Below are positions 1-5,560 of a stretch of DNA of 5,560 bases, piece after piece; the stretch's first letter is position 1; the number at the start of each line of letters is the position of its first letter. The position numbers were made by a program, and so were the translations under genes. A model generated the notes under the pieces. The model ran no database searches and was not told the origin of the DNA. It worked only from the letters and a program-made list of their open reading frames with translations. The stretch comes from Cyclobacteriaceae bacterium. GTDB lineage: Bacteria > Bacteroidota > Bacteroidia > Cytophagales > Cyclobacteriaceae. Location of the stretch: positions 1-5,560 of the forward strand of contig JAUUZS010000325.1 in NCBI GenBank assembly GCA_030589835.1, in the 5' to 3' direction.

Positions 1-1371
1 CTCAATATTTGAGGTCATCTCTTCCATGGTACTTGACACCTCTTCTACCGACGCCGCTTGTTCGTTGGCCCCCTGACTCAACTGTTGCGAAGTAGAGCTC
101 ATTTGCTCGGCAGCCCCTCCAATATTTTTAGCTCCTACATTAATATTTTCGACAATCTCCCGAAGTTTTGTGCTCATATTGGTGAGGGCAGATGCTAAAT
201 CCCCTATCTCATCTTTGCTATTAATATCAATTTCTACGTTTAAGTCCCCTTTAGACAGGCTATTGGCAAACTCAACCCCCTTGTTTAGTGGAATTGAGAT
301 TGATCGAGCAAATACCACACTTACAATTACAATGATAATACTAATCAGTACCCCTATAACAAGGATTTCCATAGCGATATCATTTACCGGCCCCATCACC
401 TCTGCTTCATCAATTTCAGAAAGAATGGACCAGGTAATATTTCCAAATTTTATGGAGGAAAACGCAGAAAGCACCGGGTTGCCGTTGTAATCCAACACGA
501 TTTTTTCTCCTGTCTGGCCATTAATGGCATTATTTGCCGCCTCAGTATCTACACCGTTGTTCTGTACAGTGCCGTTTAAAGACGCTGTAACGGAGTGGCC
601 TGTAGGATCCAGAAATGAATCGGAACGCATGCGTTTATCTTGTCCGACCAGGTAACTCTCGCCCGTTTCGCCCATACCGCTGCGCTCCTGCATAATGCTA
701 TTGATCTGATCGTTTGACAACTGAAAGGCAAGGACGCCTACGACTTCATTTTCCATTCGCACTTGCCTGGCCATAAACATGGCCGGGGCACCGTTTGAAA
801 CTTCATAAGGCCTCATATCCGACATTACAACCCCCTGGTTGTTCAGCGCTTTTTGCCATACCATGCTCAAATCAGTACCATTGTATTTACCTGACCCTAA
901 GTTGGTGCCAAAATCAGCTTCTTTTGCCCATGAGTACATGACGTGGCCGTGTTCTTTACAAATCAAAAAGATGTCATAGTAACCATAGCCCTTTATATAG
1001 CTATCGAACTGAAAATGAAATGCGTCATGAATTTCGGCATAGTTTTTCGTGAGGTTTTCAGATGAAAGCGTTGTATTATAATCGGCGTTTGCCTGAATGC
1101 CAACTTCATCATGATATTGAATTAGTTCCTCTAATGCAGTTGTCGCCAGGGCATTGTCTGCTAAAAATTCGATGTCTGCGATTCTTTCACCAAAGTAGCT
1201 TTCAATTTGCGCCTTTTTGATGTTACGAACAGTTTGTAGCTGGCTAAATGACTTGGTCACTAAAGCCGATTTTGCGCTATTATAAGAAAGAACGCCCAAT
1301 ACTGAAATCCCTGATATTCCTATAATAAGGAATATGATCATTATTTTTGTCGATATCTTTAAGTTTTTCAT
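1..1371 (-). CDS. Methyl-accepting chemotaxis protein with double-Cache sensor (C-terminus cut by window edge)
   Basis: A transmembrane chemoreceptor that senses a small ligand outside the inner membrane and controls a CheA kinase through its cytoplasmic coiled coil. The visible 457 residues are the N-terminal part, and the frame is still open at base 1. Order: TM1 about residues 10-29; a large periplasmic sensor about 35-325; TM2 about 333-355; HAMP about 356-407 with the conserved Pro361 and DEIG 387-390; then the start of the signalling helix with Glu-Glu pairs typical of methylation sites. The sensor carries motifs I recognise from a double-Cache receptor family: KEADFGTNL (150-158), PYEVSNGAPA (188-197), GETGESYLVG (234-243) and MRSDS (248-252). 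The ligand cannot be read from the sequence. The start at 1371 is firm, because an in-frame TAA lies 12 bases upstream. The hairpin tip and C-terminal arm lie beyond the window. It follows the porin gene by 164 bases with no clear terminator, so read-through is possible. Confidence 0.96.
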   Translation of the reverse strand, partial: MKNLKISTKIMIIFLIIGISGISVLGVLSYNSAKSALVTKSFSQLQTVRNIKKAQIESYFGERIADIEFLADNALATTALEELIQYHDEVGIQANADYNTTLSSENLTKNYAEIHDAFHFQFDSYIKGYGYYDIFLICKEHGHVMYSWAKEADFGTNLGSGKYNGTDLSMVWQKALNNQGVVMSDMRPYEVSNGAPAMFMARQVRMENEVVGVLAFQLSNDQINSIMQERSGMGETGESYLVGQDKRMRSDSFLDPTGHSVTASLNGTVQNNGVDTEAANNAINGQTGEKIVLDYNGNPVLSAFSSIKFGNITWSILSEIDEAEVMGPVNDIAMEILVIGVLISIIIVIVSVVFARSISIPLNKGVEFANSLSKGDLNVEIDINSKDEIGDLASALTNMSTKLREIVENINVGAKNIGGAAEQMSSTSQQLSQGANEQAASVEEVSSTMEEMTSNIE

Positions 1372-1417
1372 CTTATAAAATTATTTGAATTATAATTAAT
1401 TTTTTGTTTTCTCTCTG

Positions 1418-1462
1418 CAGAAACAAGGATTTAAAAGGCTATTTCATTTAAAAATGTTTCTG
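1418..1462 (-). repeat. Nested inverted repeat (hairpin) in the leader of the left chemoreceptor
   Basis: Perfect 8-base arms CAGAAACA (1418-1425) and TGTTTCTG (1455-1462) enclose 29 bases. Inside lie two copies of ATTTAAAA (1429-1436 and 1446-1453), whose self-complementary TTTAAA cores could form a second, inner stem. It lies about 45-90 bases before the receptor start and after the porin stop. No U-run follows it on the minus strand, so it does not look like a standard terminator. An mRNA leader or processing structure, or a protein-binding palindrome, are possible readings; the role is inferred. Confidence 0.45.
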
Positions 1463-1473
1463 TTTGCGGCTTA

Positions 1474-1499
1474 ATTACCTACCGAAGTTTTTTGGTAAT
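1474..1499. repeat. Short inverted repeat containing a TACCTA unit
   Basis: ATTACC (1474-1479) and GGTAAT (1494-1499) are exact inverted arms. An alternative stem pairs TACCGAA (1480-1486) with TTTGGTA (1491-1497) through one G-T pair. The left arm includes TACCTA, the core of the units arrayed upstream of cheW and of the other receptor. It sits about 105 bases before the left receptor's start, so it may be a single degenerate copy of the same operator, but one copy of six bases is weak evidence. Confidence 0.3.
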
Positions 1500-1535
1500 C
1501 TGAAGCCTATAAATGCTAAAATGTCCGTCTGATTT

Positions 1536-2279
1536 TTAAATTGATATACCAAACACTAAAAATATATTTTGCTTTTGAGGATTACATGACAAGGCACAAC
1601 TGATCGGCAAGGCAAACTCATCAGTAAGTTTTACTTCGTCGCTTAAGGAAATTCCAAGGTGAACGATTCCAAAACCTTCACCATACAATCCATTGCTAGT
1701 TGCTAAACCCATAAATGTTTCTATTTCTTTTCCTGCAATGGAAGCTGAATACCCCAATTCCAGATAAGTAGAGTAGTTTAATTTGTTGTTCATCAAGTCG
1801 TTCCCCACATAATAGTTTACCTTATCAGCGCCATAAAAAATAGTTCCTGCGGTAAGCGAAAAAGGGACATTCCCCGGCAAGGTATAGGATAGCAAAGCTT
1901 CCAATGCGTGGCCTGTTTCTCCATTATTTAATGAAAAGTAGGCATTGTCATCCAGGGCATCATTTGTAAAAAAATAATCGGTAAGTGTAAACGACAAAGC
2001 ATCATAAAATGAATATGTCACATACAAGTCCGTTTCCTGGATATTTAATCCATTGGTAGTAAAGGCTCCCCAGGCGCCTATTTCGAACTTCCCTAAAGCC
2101 ACTGACATATAGGGCTGAATACTGGGCGATCTGCCGTAATCTATTCCCCGCCATACATAACGGCTCATAAAATCAGCGCCCAGATTTATTTTTGTTTTTT
2201 TACTATCACTCTCACGCTGTGCAACAAGCTGGGAAGTCAAAAAAATCAACGATGCGAATAAAAATAATTTATGATTCAT
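1536..2279 (-). CDS. TorF-like putative porin / outer-membrane beta-barrel protein
   Basis: A predicted outer-membrane beta-barrel of 247 residues. From the second Met the N-terminus is a clean signal peptide (a short basic start, a hydrophobic run, then LVAQ with probable cleavage near residue 21), followed by alternating, aromatic-rich strands with few charged clusters. The motif SRYVWRG (residues 39-45), the following GRSPSIQPY, an internal GETGHALEA and the C-terminal NPQK...IFLVFGIS strand recall the TorF / conserved 'SRYVWRG' porin-like family. Transport has been inferred rather than shown for most members. I chose the ATG ending at 2279 over one at 2309, because the longer form puts ten polar residues before the signal peptide and overlaps cheW. 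It begins 10 bases after the cheW stop, so the two are probably co-transcribed. Cys228 and Cys232, close together near the last strand, are unusual for an outer-membrane protein. The protein ends in Ile, not the Phe common in proteobacterial barrels. Confidence 0.85.
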   Translation of the reverse strand: MNHKLFLFASLIFLTSQLVAQRESDSKKTKINLGADFMSRYVWRGIDYGRSPSIQPYMSVALGKFEIGAWGAFTTNGLNIQETDLYVTYSFYDALSFTLTDYFFTNDALDDNAYFSLNNGETGHALEALLSYTLPGNVPFSLTAGTIFYGADKVNYYVGNDLMNNKLNYSTYLELGYSASIAGKEIETFMGLATSNGLYGEGFGIVHLGISLSDEVKLTDEFALPISCALSCNPQKQNIFLVFGISI

Positions 2280-2289
2280 AATCTGAATA

Positions 2290-2799
2290 TTATAATTCTT
2301 CCAATTCAACTGTATCCATATTTACATCTGGCAAAGAAATAATTTCATCCGTAGTAAAAACCCGGTCAATATCCATCAGCATAATAAACTGCTCGTTGTA
2401 CTGCAGCATGCTTTTCAGAAAATCCGCTTTGTTTTGGTCTCCGATGTGTGGTACAGGCTTGAAACTATTATTGTCCACTTCCATTACTTCGAGTACCGAA
2501 TCTACCATGGCGCCAATCTGAAATTCTTTTCCATTTTCTTCTATCTCCAGTACGAGGATGCAGGTGTTGCCGGTCACTACACTTGCCGGCATGCCAAATT
2601 TTACCCTGGTATCAATTACGGGGAGTACTTCACCCCTAAGATTGATAACACCCTTCATATACGAAGGAGCATTTGGGACTTTGGTGATTCTCTCCATCTC
2701 GAGAATATTGAGTACCCGATCAACATTTGAGGCAAATATTTCACCCCCAAGCTCGAACGATAAATAGGAATTTACGTCTTCATTAATTACTTTTTCCAT
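2290..2799 (-). CDS. cheW: CheW-type chemotaxis coupling protein
   Basis: A cytoplasmic adaptor that links chemoreceptor tips to the CheA kinase in signalling arrays. The 169 residues are a single CheW domain, about residues 10-155. The diagnostic core is visible: YLSFELGGEIFA at the start, VPNAPSYMKGVINLRGEVLPVID (41-63) including NLRG 53-56 with the Arg important for receptor and kinase contact, then IGAMVDSVLEVMEV and the late QFIMLMDIDRVF strand. No kinase or receiver domain is attached, so this is CheW rather than CheV or CheA. An acidic tail of about 15 residues (ending VELEEL) extends past the domain. The gene starts about 150-200 bases downstream of a tandem-repeat array and about 105 bases from the inferred transcription start, and is followed within 10 bases by the porin gene. 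No Shine-Dalgarno sequence is seen; the bases before the ATG are AT-rich. Confidence 0.95.
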   Translation of the reverse strand: MEKVINEDVNSYLSFELGGEIFASNVDRVLNILEMERITKVPNAPSYMKGVINLRGEVLPVIDTRVKFGMPASVVTGNTCILVLEIEENGKEFQIGAMVDSVLEVMEVDNNSFKPVPHIGDQNKADFLKSMLQYNEQFIMLMDIDRVFTTDEIISLPDVNMDTVELEEL

Positions 2800-2894
2800 A
2801 CTATTTTATAATTGTTTTGTTCTCATAAAAATAGTGCGGTGGTGAATCTTTTTAAGCAGACAAAAGCTGAAAAGTGGCATATCCTGATTCATAT

Positions 2895-2940
2895 GCCTTA
2901 TAAAGTAAATCAAAGGAAAAACATTAAGACCCTAATTCAC
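2895..2940 (-). promoter_or_regulatory. Candidate promoter of the cheW-porin unit
   Basis: On the minus strand TTTTTCCTTTG (2911-2921) contains TTCCTTTG, one base from the Bacteroidota -7 consensus TAnnTTTG. A GTG at 2938-2940, 19 bases upstream, is a weak match to the -33 TTG. The 27 bases 2895-2921 match 5071-5097, upstream of the other receptor, at 24 positions. Such conservation outside coding sequence is the main reason to call a promoter. The inferred start is near 2905, giving a leader of about 105 bases. Confidence 0.5.
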
Positions 2941-3002
2941 TTCGTATTAATACCTAAATTCTGATTTGTATTTTTACCTACATTTTTGCGTATAAAAACC
3001 TA
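2929..3002 (-). repeat. Tandem AATACCTAATTT-like operator array upstream of cheW
   Basis: Two clear units, TACCTA at 2951-2956 (in AATACCTAAATT) and 2975-2980 (TACCTACATTT), are flanked by two degenerate ones, ACCCTA at 2929-2934 and AACCTA at 2997-3002. Spacing is 22, 24 and 22 bases. The gene-proximal unit abuts the inferred -33 region, as expected for an activator array. Read on the minus strand the core is TAGGTATT. The regulator is unknown. Tandem sites of similar spacing are used by LytTR-type and NarL/LuxR-type response regulators, but neither consensus matches well enough to choose. Confidence 0.5.
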
Positions 3003-3326
3003 TTCATTATCATCACCCATTTCTACCCCTGGATCAGAAAATGCAAAATAGGATCTTCAAAGCCGGAATATCATGTAGTAAATGGGAGGTTTTTTCAATC
3101 TACACCTTGTCGGAAAAATCACATTCTTTAAAAATGCGTGATATTGGTAAGATCGTGACCAGGAATTGGCATCAAGACATGTATGAATTGCTGGATAAGT
3201 GCCAGATATTTTTCTATGTTTCAAAATAAAAAAAGCTTGGCCATTCGCTTGTTGCGTAGGTTTTAGCAGAGGCACAAGGGACGTGCATCTTCTATCATGA
3301 AGTATGAATTAGGAAAGGCTAAAATT
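3003..3326. other. Non-coding interval, no supported gene
   Basis: About 320 bases between the array upstream of cheW and the receptor terminator. A 62-codon plus-strand frame (3041-3229) and an overlapping 72-codon minus-strand frame (3057-3275) exist. Neither has a recognisable domain, a hydrophobic segment or a convincing promoter, and they contradict each other. The plus-strand frame has reasonably mixed codons and begins 39 bases past the array, so a small protein is not fully excluded. An A-run at 3229-3235 next to a 4-5 bp stem is too weak to call a terminator. Confidence 0.5.
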
Positions 3327-3355
3327 TGGTATGTCACAGGGTGCGTGACATACCA
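3327..3355 (-). terminator. Hairpin terminator after the helical-sensor receptor
   Basis: Exact arms TGGTATGTCAC (3327-3337) and GTGACATACCA (3345-3355) give an 11-bp stem with a 7-base loop, starting 33 bases after the receptor stop. On the minus strand the stem is followed by AATTTTAG, a short, imperfect U-run. Position and stem strength favour a Rho-independent terminator separating the receptor from cheW. Because the arms are perfect and the U-run is poor, a palindromic operator is the alternative. Confidence 0.6.
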
Positions 3356-3387
3356 TAAACATATAATCCAATTCGAAACAGCCGCTT

Positions 3388-4872
3388 TTATATCTTAAAA
3401 AACTTCATGAGTGTCCTGAGCTGTTCGGCCTGGGAGTTCATTTCTTCGGCATTGCTGGCAAGTTCTTCACTTGCTGTGGCATTTTGCTGAGACATACTAT
3501 TTAATTGCTGCATTGCGCCATTTACCTGGTTTGCGCCGTTTGCTTGCTCATTACTTGCTGCAGCGATTTCCTGAACCAAATTTGTTGACTTTTCAACTTC
3601 AGGGATAATTTCCATTAATTTGCCTCCTGATTCTTGCGTAAGGGCCAGTCCATTTTTTGAAAGATTTACAATTTCTTCAGCAGCTATTTTACTATTTTCT
3701 GCCAGCTTTCGCACCTCTGCCGCAACGACCGCAAAGCCTTTTCCATATTCTCCGGCACGAGCAGCTTCTACTACCGCATTCAGTGCCAAAATATTGGTCT
3801 GGAATGCAATATCATTAATGATATCAATTTTTTCGGAAATCTGTCTGTTGGCCTCCACGGCCTTTTGTGACTTCTCATTTACATCATTGATCCCTTCCTG
3901 GGCAGCAATAGAAATTTTTTGTGACTGTCCTGCATTGCTATTGTTTTGTTCAATGTTTGCAGACATTTCTTCCATCGTGCTTGACACTTCCTCTACCGAT
4001 GCCGCTTGTTCATTTGCCCCCTGACTTAATTGTTCGGAAGTAGCACTCATTTGCTGACTTGCTGATGCTATATTGTCGGATCCTGCTATTACTGAAGACA
4101 TGATTTCTTTCAGTTTAGACGACATTTTATTTAGGTTATTGGTCAATACACCTACCTCATCCTTCTGGTCAGTTTGCAAGCTGGCCGTCAAGTCGCCATT
4201 AACAACCTGCTTGGCAAATTCAATTGCTTTTAAGAGCGGCGCAGCAATAAGCTGAACAAGCACGACAATAAATGTTATGGCAATAATAACCGCCAACACG
4301 CTTAATATGATCGAAACCCGGATTATATTTTTTGACTTCTCATCATAAATCGCATCTGCATCTATCATTTCAGCTTCTAAGCTTGCTTGAATCTGTAACA
4401 ATAAGATATGGACTTCTTGTTTGTATTCATCAACAGTTGCATCTAATTCAGATATTGCCGTCATATCACCAGTGTCTTGCTCAATTAATATAAGAAGTTC
4501 ATCATAGGAGCCCAGAAACTTGTTCATTATTGCCTTTGACTCTTTGATCAGCCTTTTCTCTTCCGGGGTATCTACAATATTTTCAATATTATCAAAATCT
4601 TCTAGTATTTCTTTTTCAACTCTATACCATTCTTGTTTGTTATTTTGCAAATCGCGGTTGATAATTGCATCGGCAAACACCGAATATAATTTATTCCCTC
4701 CCTCAGCGGCTTTGGTAATGAGTACCGCATCAGTAGCGCGTTTTGCTCCTTCGTGTTGTAGAATACTCAATTGCCACAATTGATAAATATTATAGCCAAT
4801 GGTTACTAAAAAAATAAATATAAGTGCAGAATAACTTACGATGAGTTCGTGTCTAATTTTTAAATTTTTCAT
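3388..4872 (-). CDS. Methyl-accepting chemotaxis protein with helical-bundle sensor
   Basis: A complete 494-residue chemoreceptor. TM1 is about residues 10-32; a mostly helical periplasmic domain of about 150 residues (33-182), resembling four-helix-bundle sensors but without a ligand motif I can name; TM2 about 183-208; HAMP about 209-260 with DEVGVL; then the signalling coiled coil. The hairpin tip is clear at about 354-375 ([11 protein letters not shown]...EAARAGE), so it should engage CheW and CheA. Glu pairs at 294-295, 301-302 and 469-470 are candidate methylation sites. From memory of E. coli Tsr, each arm is about seven residues shorter, fitting the 34-heptad class rather than 36. The tip has Val367 where Tsr has Ala383. 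The C-terminus ends FFKI, with no NWETF-type tether for CheR or CheB. The start is fixed by an in-frame TAG 12 bases upstream. The first six residues (MKNLKI) match the other receptor, and the signalling region is closely related to it, so the two are paralogues with different sensors. Confidence 0.97.
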   Translation of the reverse strand: MKNLKIRHELIVSYSALIFIFLVTIGYNIYQLWQLSILQHEGAKRATDAVLITKAAEGGNKLYSVFADAIINRDLQNNKQEWYRVEKEILEDFDNIENIVDTPEEKRLIKESKAIMNKFLGSYDELLILIEQDTGDMTAISELDATVDEYKQEVHILLLQIQASLEAEMIDADAIYDEKSKNIIRVSIILSVLAVIIAITFIVVLVQLIAAPLLKAIEFAKQVVNGDLTASLQTDQKDEVGVLTNNLNKMSSKLKEIMSSVIAGSDNIASASQQMSATSEQLSQGANEQAASVEEVSSTMEEMSANIEQNNSNAGQSQKISIAAQEGINDVNEKSQKAVEANRQISEKIDIINDIAFQTNILALNAVVEAARAGEYGKGFAVVAAEVRKLAENSKIAAEEIVNLSKNGLALTQESGGKLMEIIPEVEKSTNLVQEIAAASNEQANGANQVNGAMQQLNSMSQQNATASEELASNAEEMNSQAEQLRTLMKFFKI

Positions 4873-5070
4873 GATTTCATTATGCTAAATGCTAAATTAA
4901 TTTCTATTTTTTTTAATACAAATCTCGATATGCAGCCCAATCTTGAGAAAATTCTGATCTGAAACTGTGGAATATGTCTGTTTTTTATATGGTGAGGCAA
5001 GCGGGAATTTTTAGGTTTGATTTTATAAGGCTGATACATTCACTAATATTGATCCGACCTGAATAGTTTT

Positions 5071-5116
5071 GCCTTAAAAGGTAAACCAAAGGAAAAATAT
5101 AATACCTATTTTTACT
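5071..5116 (-). promoter_or_regulatory. Candidate promoter of the helical-sensor receptor
   Basis: The minus strand carries TTTTTCCTTTG at 5087-5097, the same box as upstream of cheW, within a 27-base block (5071-5097) identical there at 24 positions. No good -33 TTG is present at the expected distance (AGT at 5114-5116), which fits an activator-dependent promoter. The inferred start near 5081 implies an AT-rich leader of about 208 bases (4873-5080), in which I see no riboswitch or gene. A weaker GAGATTTG box at 4919-4926 is an alternative nearer start. Confidence 0.45.
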
Positions 5117-5159
5117 ATAGAAGAATACCTAATTTCGGTATTGCATTAATACCTAATTT
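5101..5159 (-). repeat. Tandem AATACCTAATTT operator array upstream of the receptor
   Basis: Three clear units, AATACCTATTTT (5101-5112), AATACCTAATTT (5124-5135) and AATACCTAATTT (5148-5159), are spaced 23 and 24 bases; a very degenerate fourth (ATAACTT) may follow near 5172. Between the last two, GGTATT (5137-5142) and AATACC (5148-5153) form an exact inverted repeat, so one extra half-site faces the other way. The three units line up with those upstream of cheW within one or two bases when the conserved promoter blocks are superimposed. The likely function is binding of a shared activator. Confidence 0.55.
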
Positions 5160-5160
5160 T

Positions 5161-5446
5161 GGCGATGCATTATAACTTGGCTTCGTATCTTATTTCACAC
5201 TTAGTATGCTCTAATCTGGAAAACAAGGAGCTTAAAAAATAAATCGAATCTTAGATAAATTGTATGGAGTGACTGACATTAAATGTATTGTCGCTTATAG
5301 GGTCCCATAAAAAAAATCACTGCCCAATGATTGGTGCTTTAAATATTTCTATTGTTATACTATATTAAGCAGAATTAATACCATCTATTATAACCCACAT
5401 AAATGCACTTGTTTCAAAGGTATATAAGAAGGACTCAAAGGTGAAT
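5161..5446. other. AT-rich non-coding stretch with a weak terminator candidate
   Basis: No frame of convincing length is present on either strand. The one signal is on the minus strand: a small CCAA/TTGG stem (about 5324-5334), followed after a short gap by a run of eight T (5309-5316 as A on the plus strand). This could end a minus-strand transcript entering from the right, but the stem is only 4-5 bp with a minimal loop. Confidence 0.4.
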
Positions 5447-5560
5447 TTAATGGGAGATAGTAAATATTATCAGAAGTCTCTTGCCTGCCGGCGACTCCTG
5501 ATTTCCCTGCCTGGAAAGGCTACCGGACTTCTGGATCTCGAACCAAAGTTTTTCATTAAA
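5447..5560. other. Ambiguous partial open frames at the right edge
   Basis: On the minus strand a frame is open from the window edge to a TAA at 5447-5449 (37 codons, ending IIFTISH). On the plus strand an ATG at 5450 (or GTG at 5441) opens a frame running off the edge. They are in complementary registers, so at most one is real. Neither translation is recognised. The G+C rise in this block is also explained by the palindrome at 5471-5533, so I do not call a gene. If one exists, a minus-strand C-terminus fits the direction of the neighbours. Confidence 0.2.
5471..5533. repeat. GC-rich imperfect palindrome, REP-like
   Basis: Exact 8-base arms CAGAAGTC (5471-5478) and GACTTCTG (5526-5533) continue inward into a second imperfect pairing, TTGCCT (5481-5486) with AGGCTA (5517-5522). 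The interior is rich in CCTGCC and contains the palindrome GCCGGC. G+C here is clearly higher than in the flanking AT-rich DNA. This fits a dispersed palindromic repeat or a structured RNA element; a second copy in the genome would be needed to call it a repeat family. Confidence 0.4.

Noticed and set aside
170..490. Plus-strand open frame of about 106 codons inside the left receptor
   Set aside because: It is antisense to the HAMP, TM2 and late sensor coding sequence, whose motifs are clear on the minus strand; its Ser/Ile-rich translation is typical of a shadow frame.
1480..1497. Intrinsic terminator for the porin gene
   Set aside because: The minus-strand stem has an A-C mismatch and no U-run follows it.
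2280..2309. Upstream ATG (at 2309) as the start of the porin gene
   Set aside because: It would add ten residues including Trp, Lys and several Asn before a good signal peptide and overlap cheW by 20 bases; the ATG at 2279 gives a normal export signal.
2434..2767. Two plus-strand frames across cheW
   Set aside because: Both are antisense to a complete CheW domain and show no domain features.
3041..3229. A 62-codon plus-strand small protein downstream of the array
   Set aside because: There is no domain, no clear promoter on that strand and no homologue I recognise. The conserved promoter block lies on the other side of the array, pointing towards cheW. Not fully excluded.
3226..3255. A second terminator after the receptor (A-run with an AAGC/GCTT stem)
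   Set aside because: The stem is only 4-5 bp with a long loop and lies well beyond the much stronger hairpin at 3327-3355.
3620..4024. Plus-strand open frame of about 134 codons inside the helical-sensor receptor
   Set aside because: It is antisense to the conserved receptor tip and arms; the long open frame is a by-product of Ala/Glu-rich coding on the other strand.
5101..5159. CRISPR-like array of regular repeats
   Set aside because: Units are only about 12 bases with 11-12-base gaps, far below CRISPR repeat and spacer sizes; placement upstream of a gene fits operator sites instead.

Overview
The window looks like a chromosomal segment of a Bacteroidota bacterium, probably a gliding or otherwise motile member of a Cytophagia-like lineage. 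The support is indirect: low-to-moderate G+C, AT-rich gene starts with no Shine-Dalgarno sequence, an outer-membrane protein whose signal peptide ends in Ala-Gln, and promoter-like boxes close to the TAnnTTTG type of this phylum. All four convincing genes lie on the minus strand, so the biological reading order is right to left.

Layout in transcription order: an AT-rich non-coding stretch with a GC-rich imperfect palindrome (5161-5560); a tandem-repeat control region (about 5071-5159); a complete helical-sensor methyl-accepting chemotaxis protein (3388-4872) followed by a hairpin terminator (3327-3355); a gene-poor interval holding a second control region of the same design (about 2895-3002); a CheW coupling protein (2290-2799); a TorF-like outer-membrane beta-barrel protein starting 10 bases after the cheW stop (1536-2279); a 164-base gap with a nested hairpin; and a second chemoreceptor with a double-Cache sensor (1-1371), cut by the left window edge.

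Together this is a small chemosensory cluster: two receptors with different sensor domains, one adaptor linking receptors to a CheA kinase that is not in the window, and a porin-like protein probably co-transcribed with the adaptor. No CheA, CheR, CheB or CheY is visible, so the proteins must work with a core pathway encoded elsewhere.

The most notable unexplained signal is the shared control architecture before the first receptor and before cheW. Each has a tandem array of AATACCTAATTT-like units spaced 22-24 bases, followed towards the gene by a 27-base block identical at 24 positions that contains TTTTTCCTTTG (minus strand). This suggests that a dedicated activator co-regulates the two transcription units. 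Other points are the cheW-porin pairing, a Val substitution in the receptor's otherwise near-invariant hairpin tip, and the structured elements at 1418-1462 and 5471-5533.
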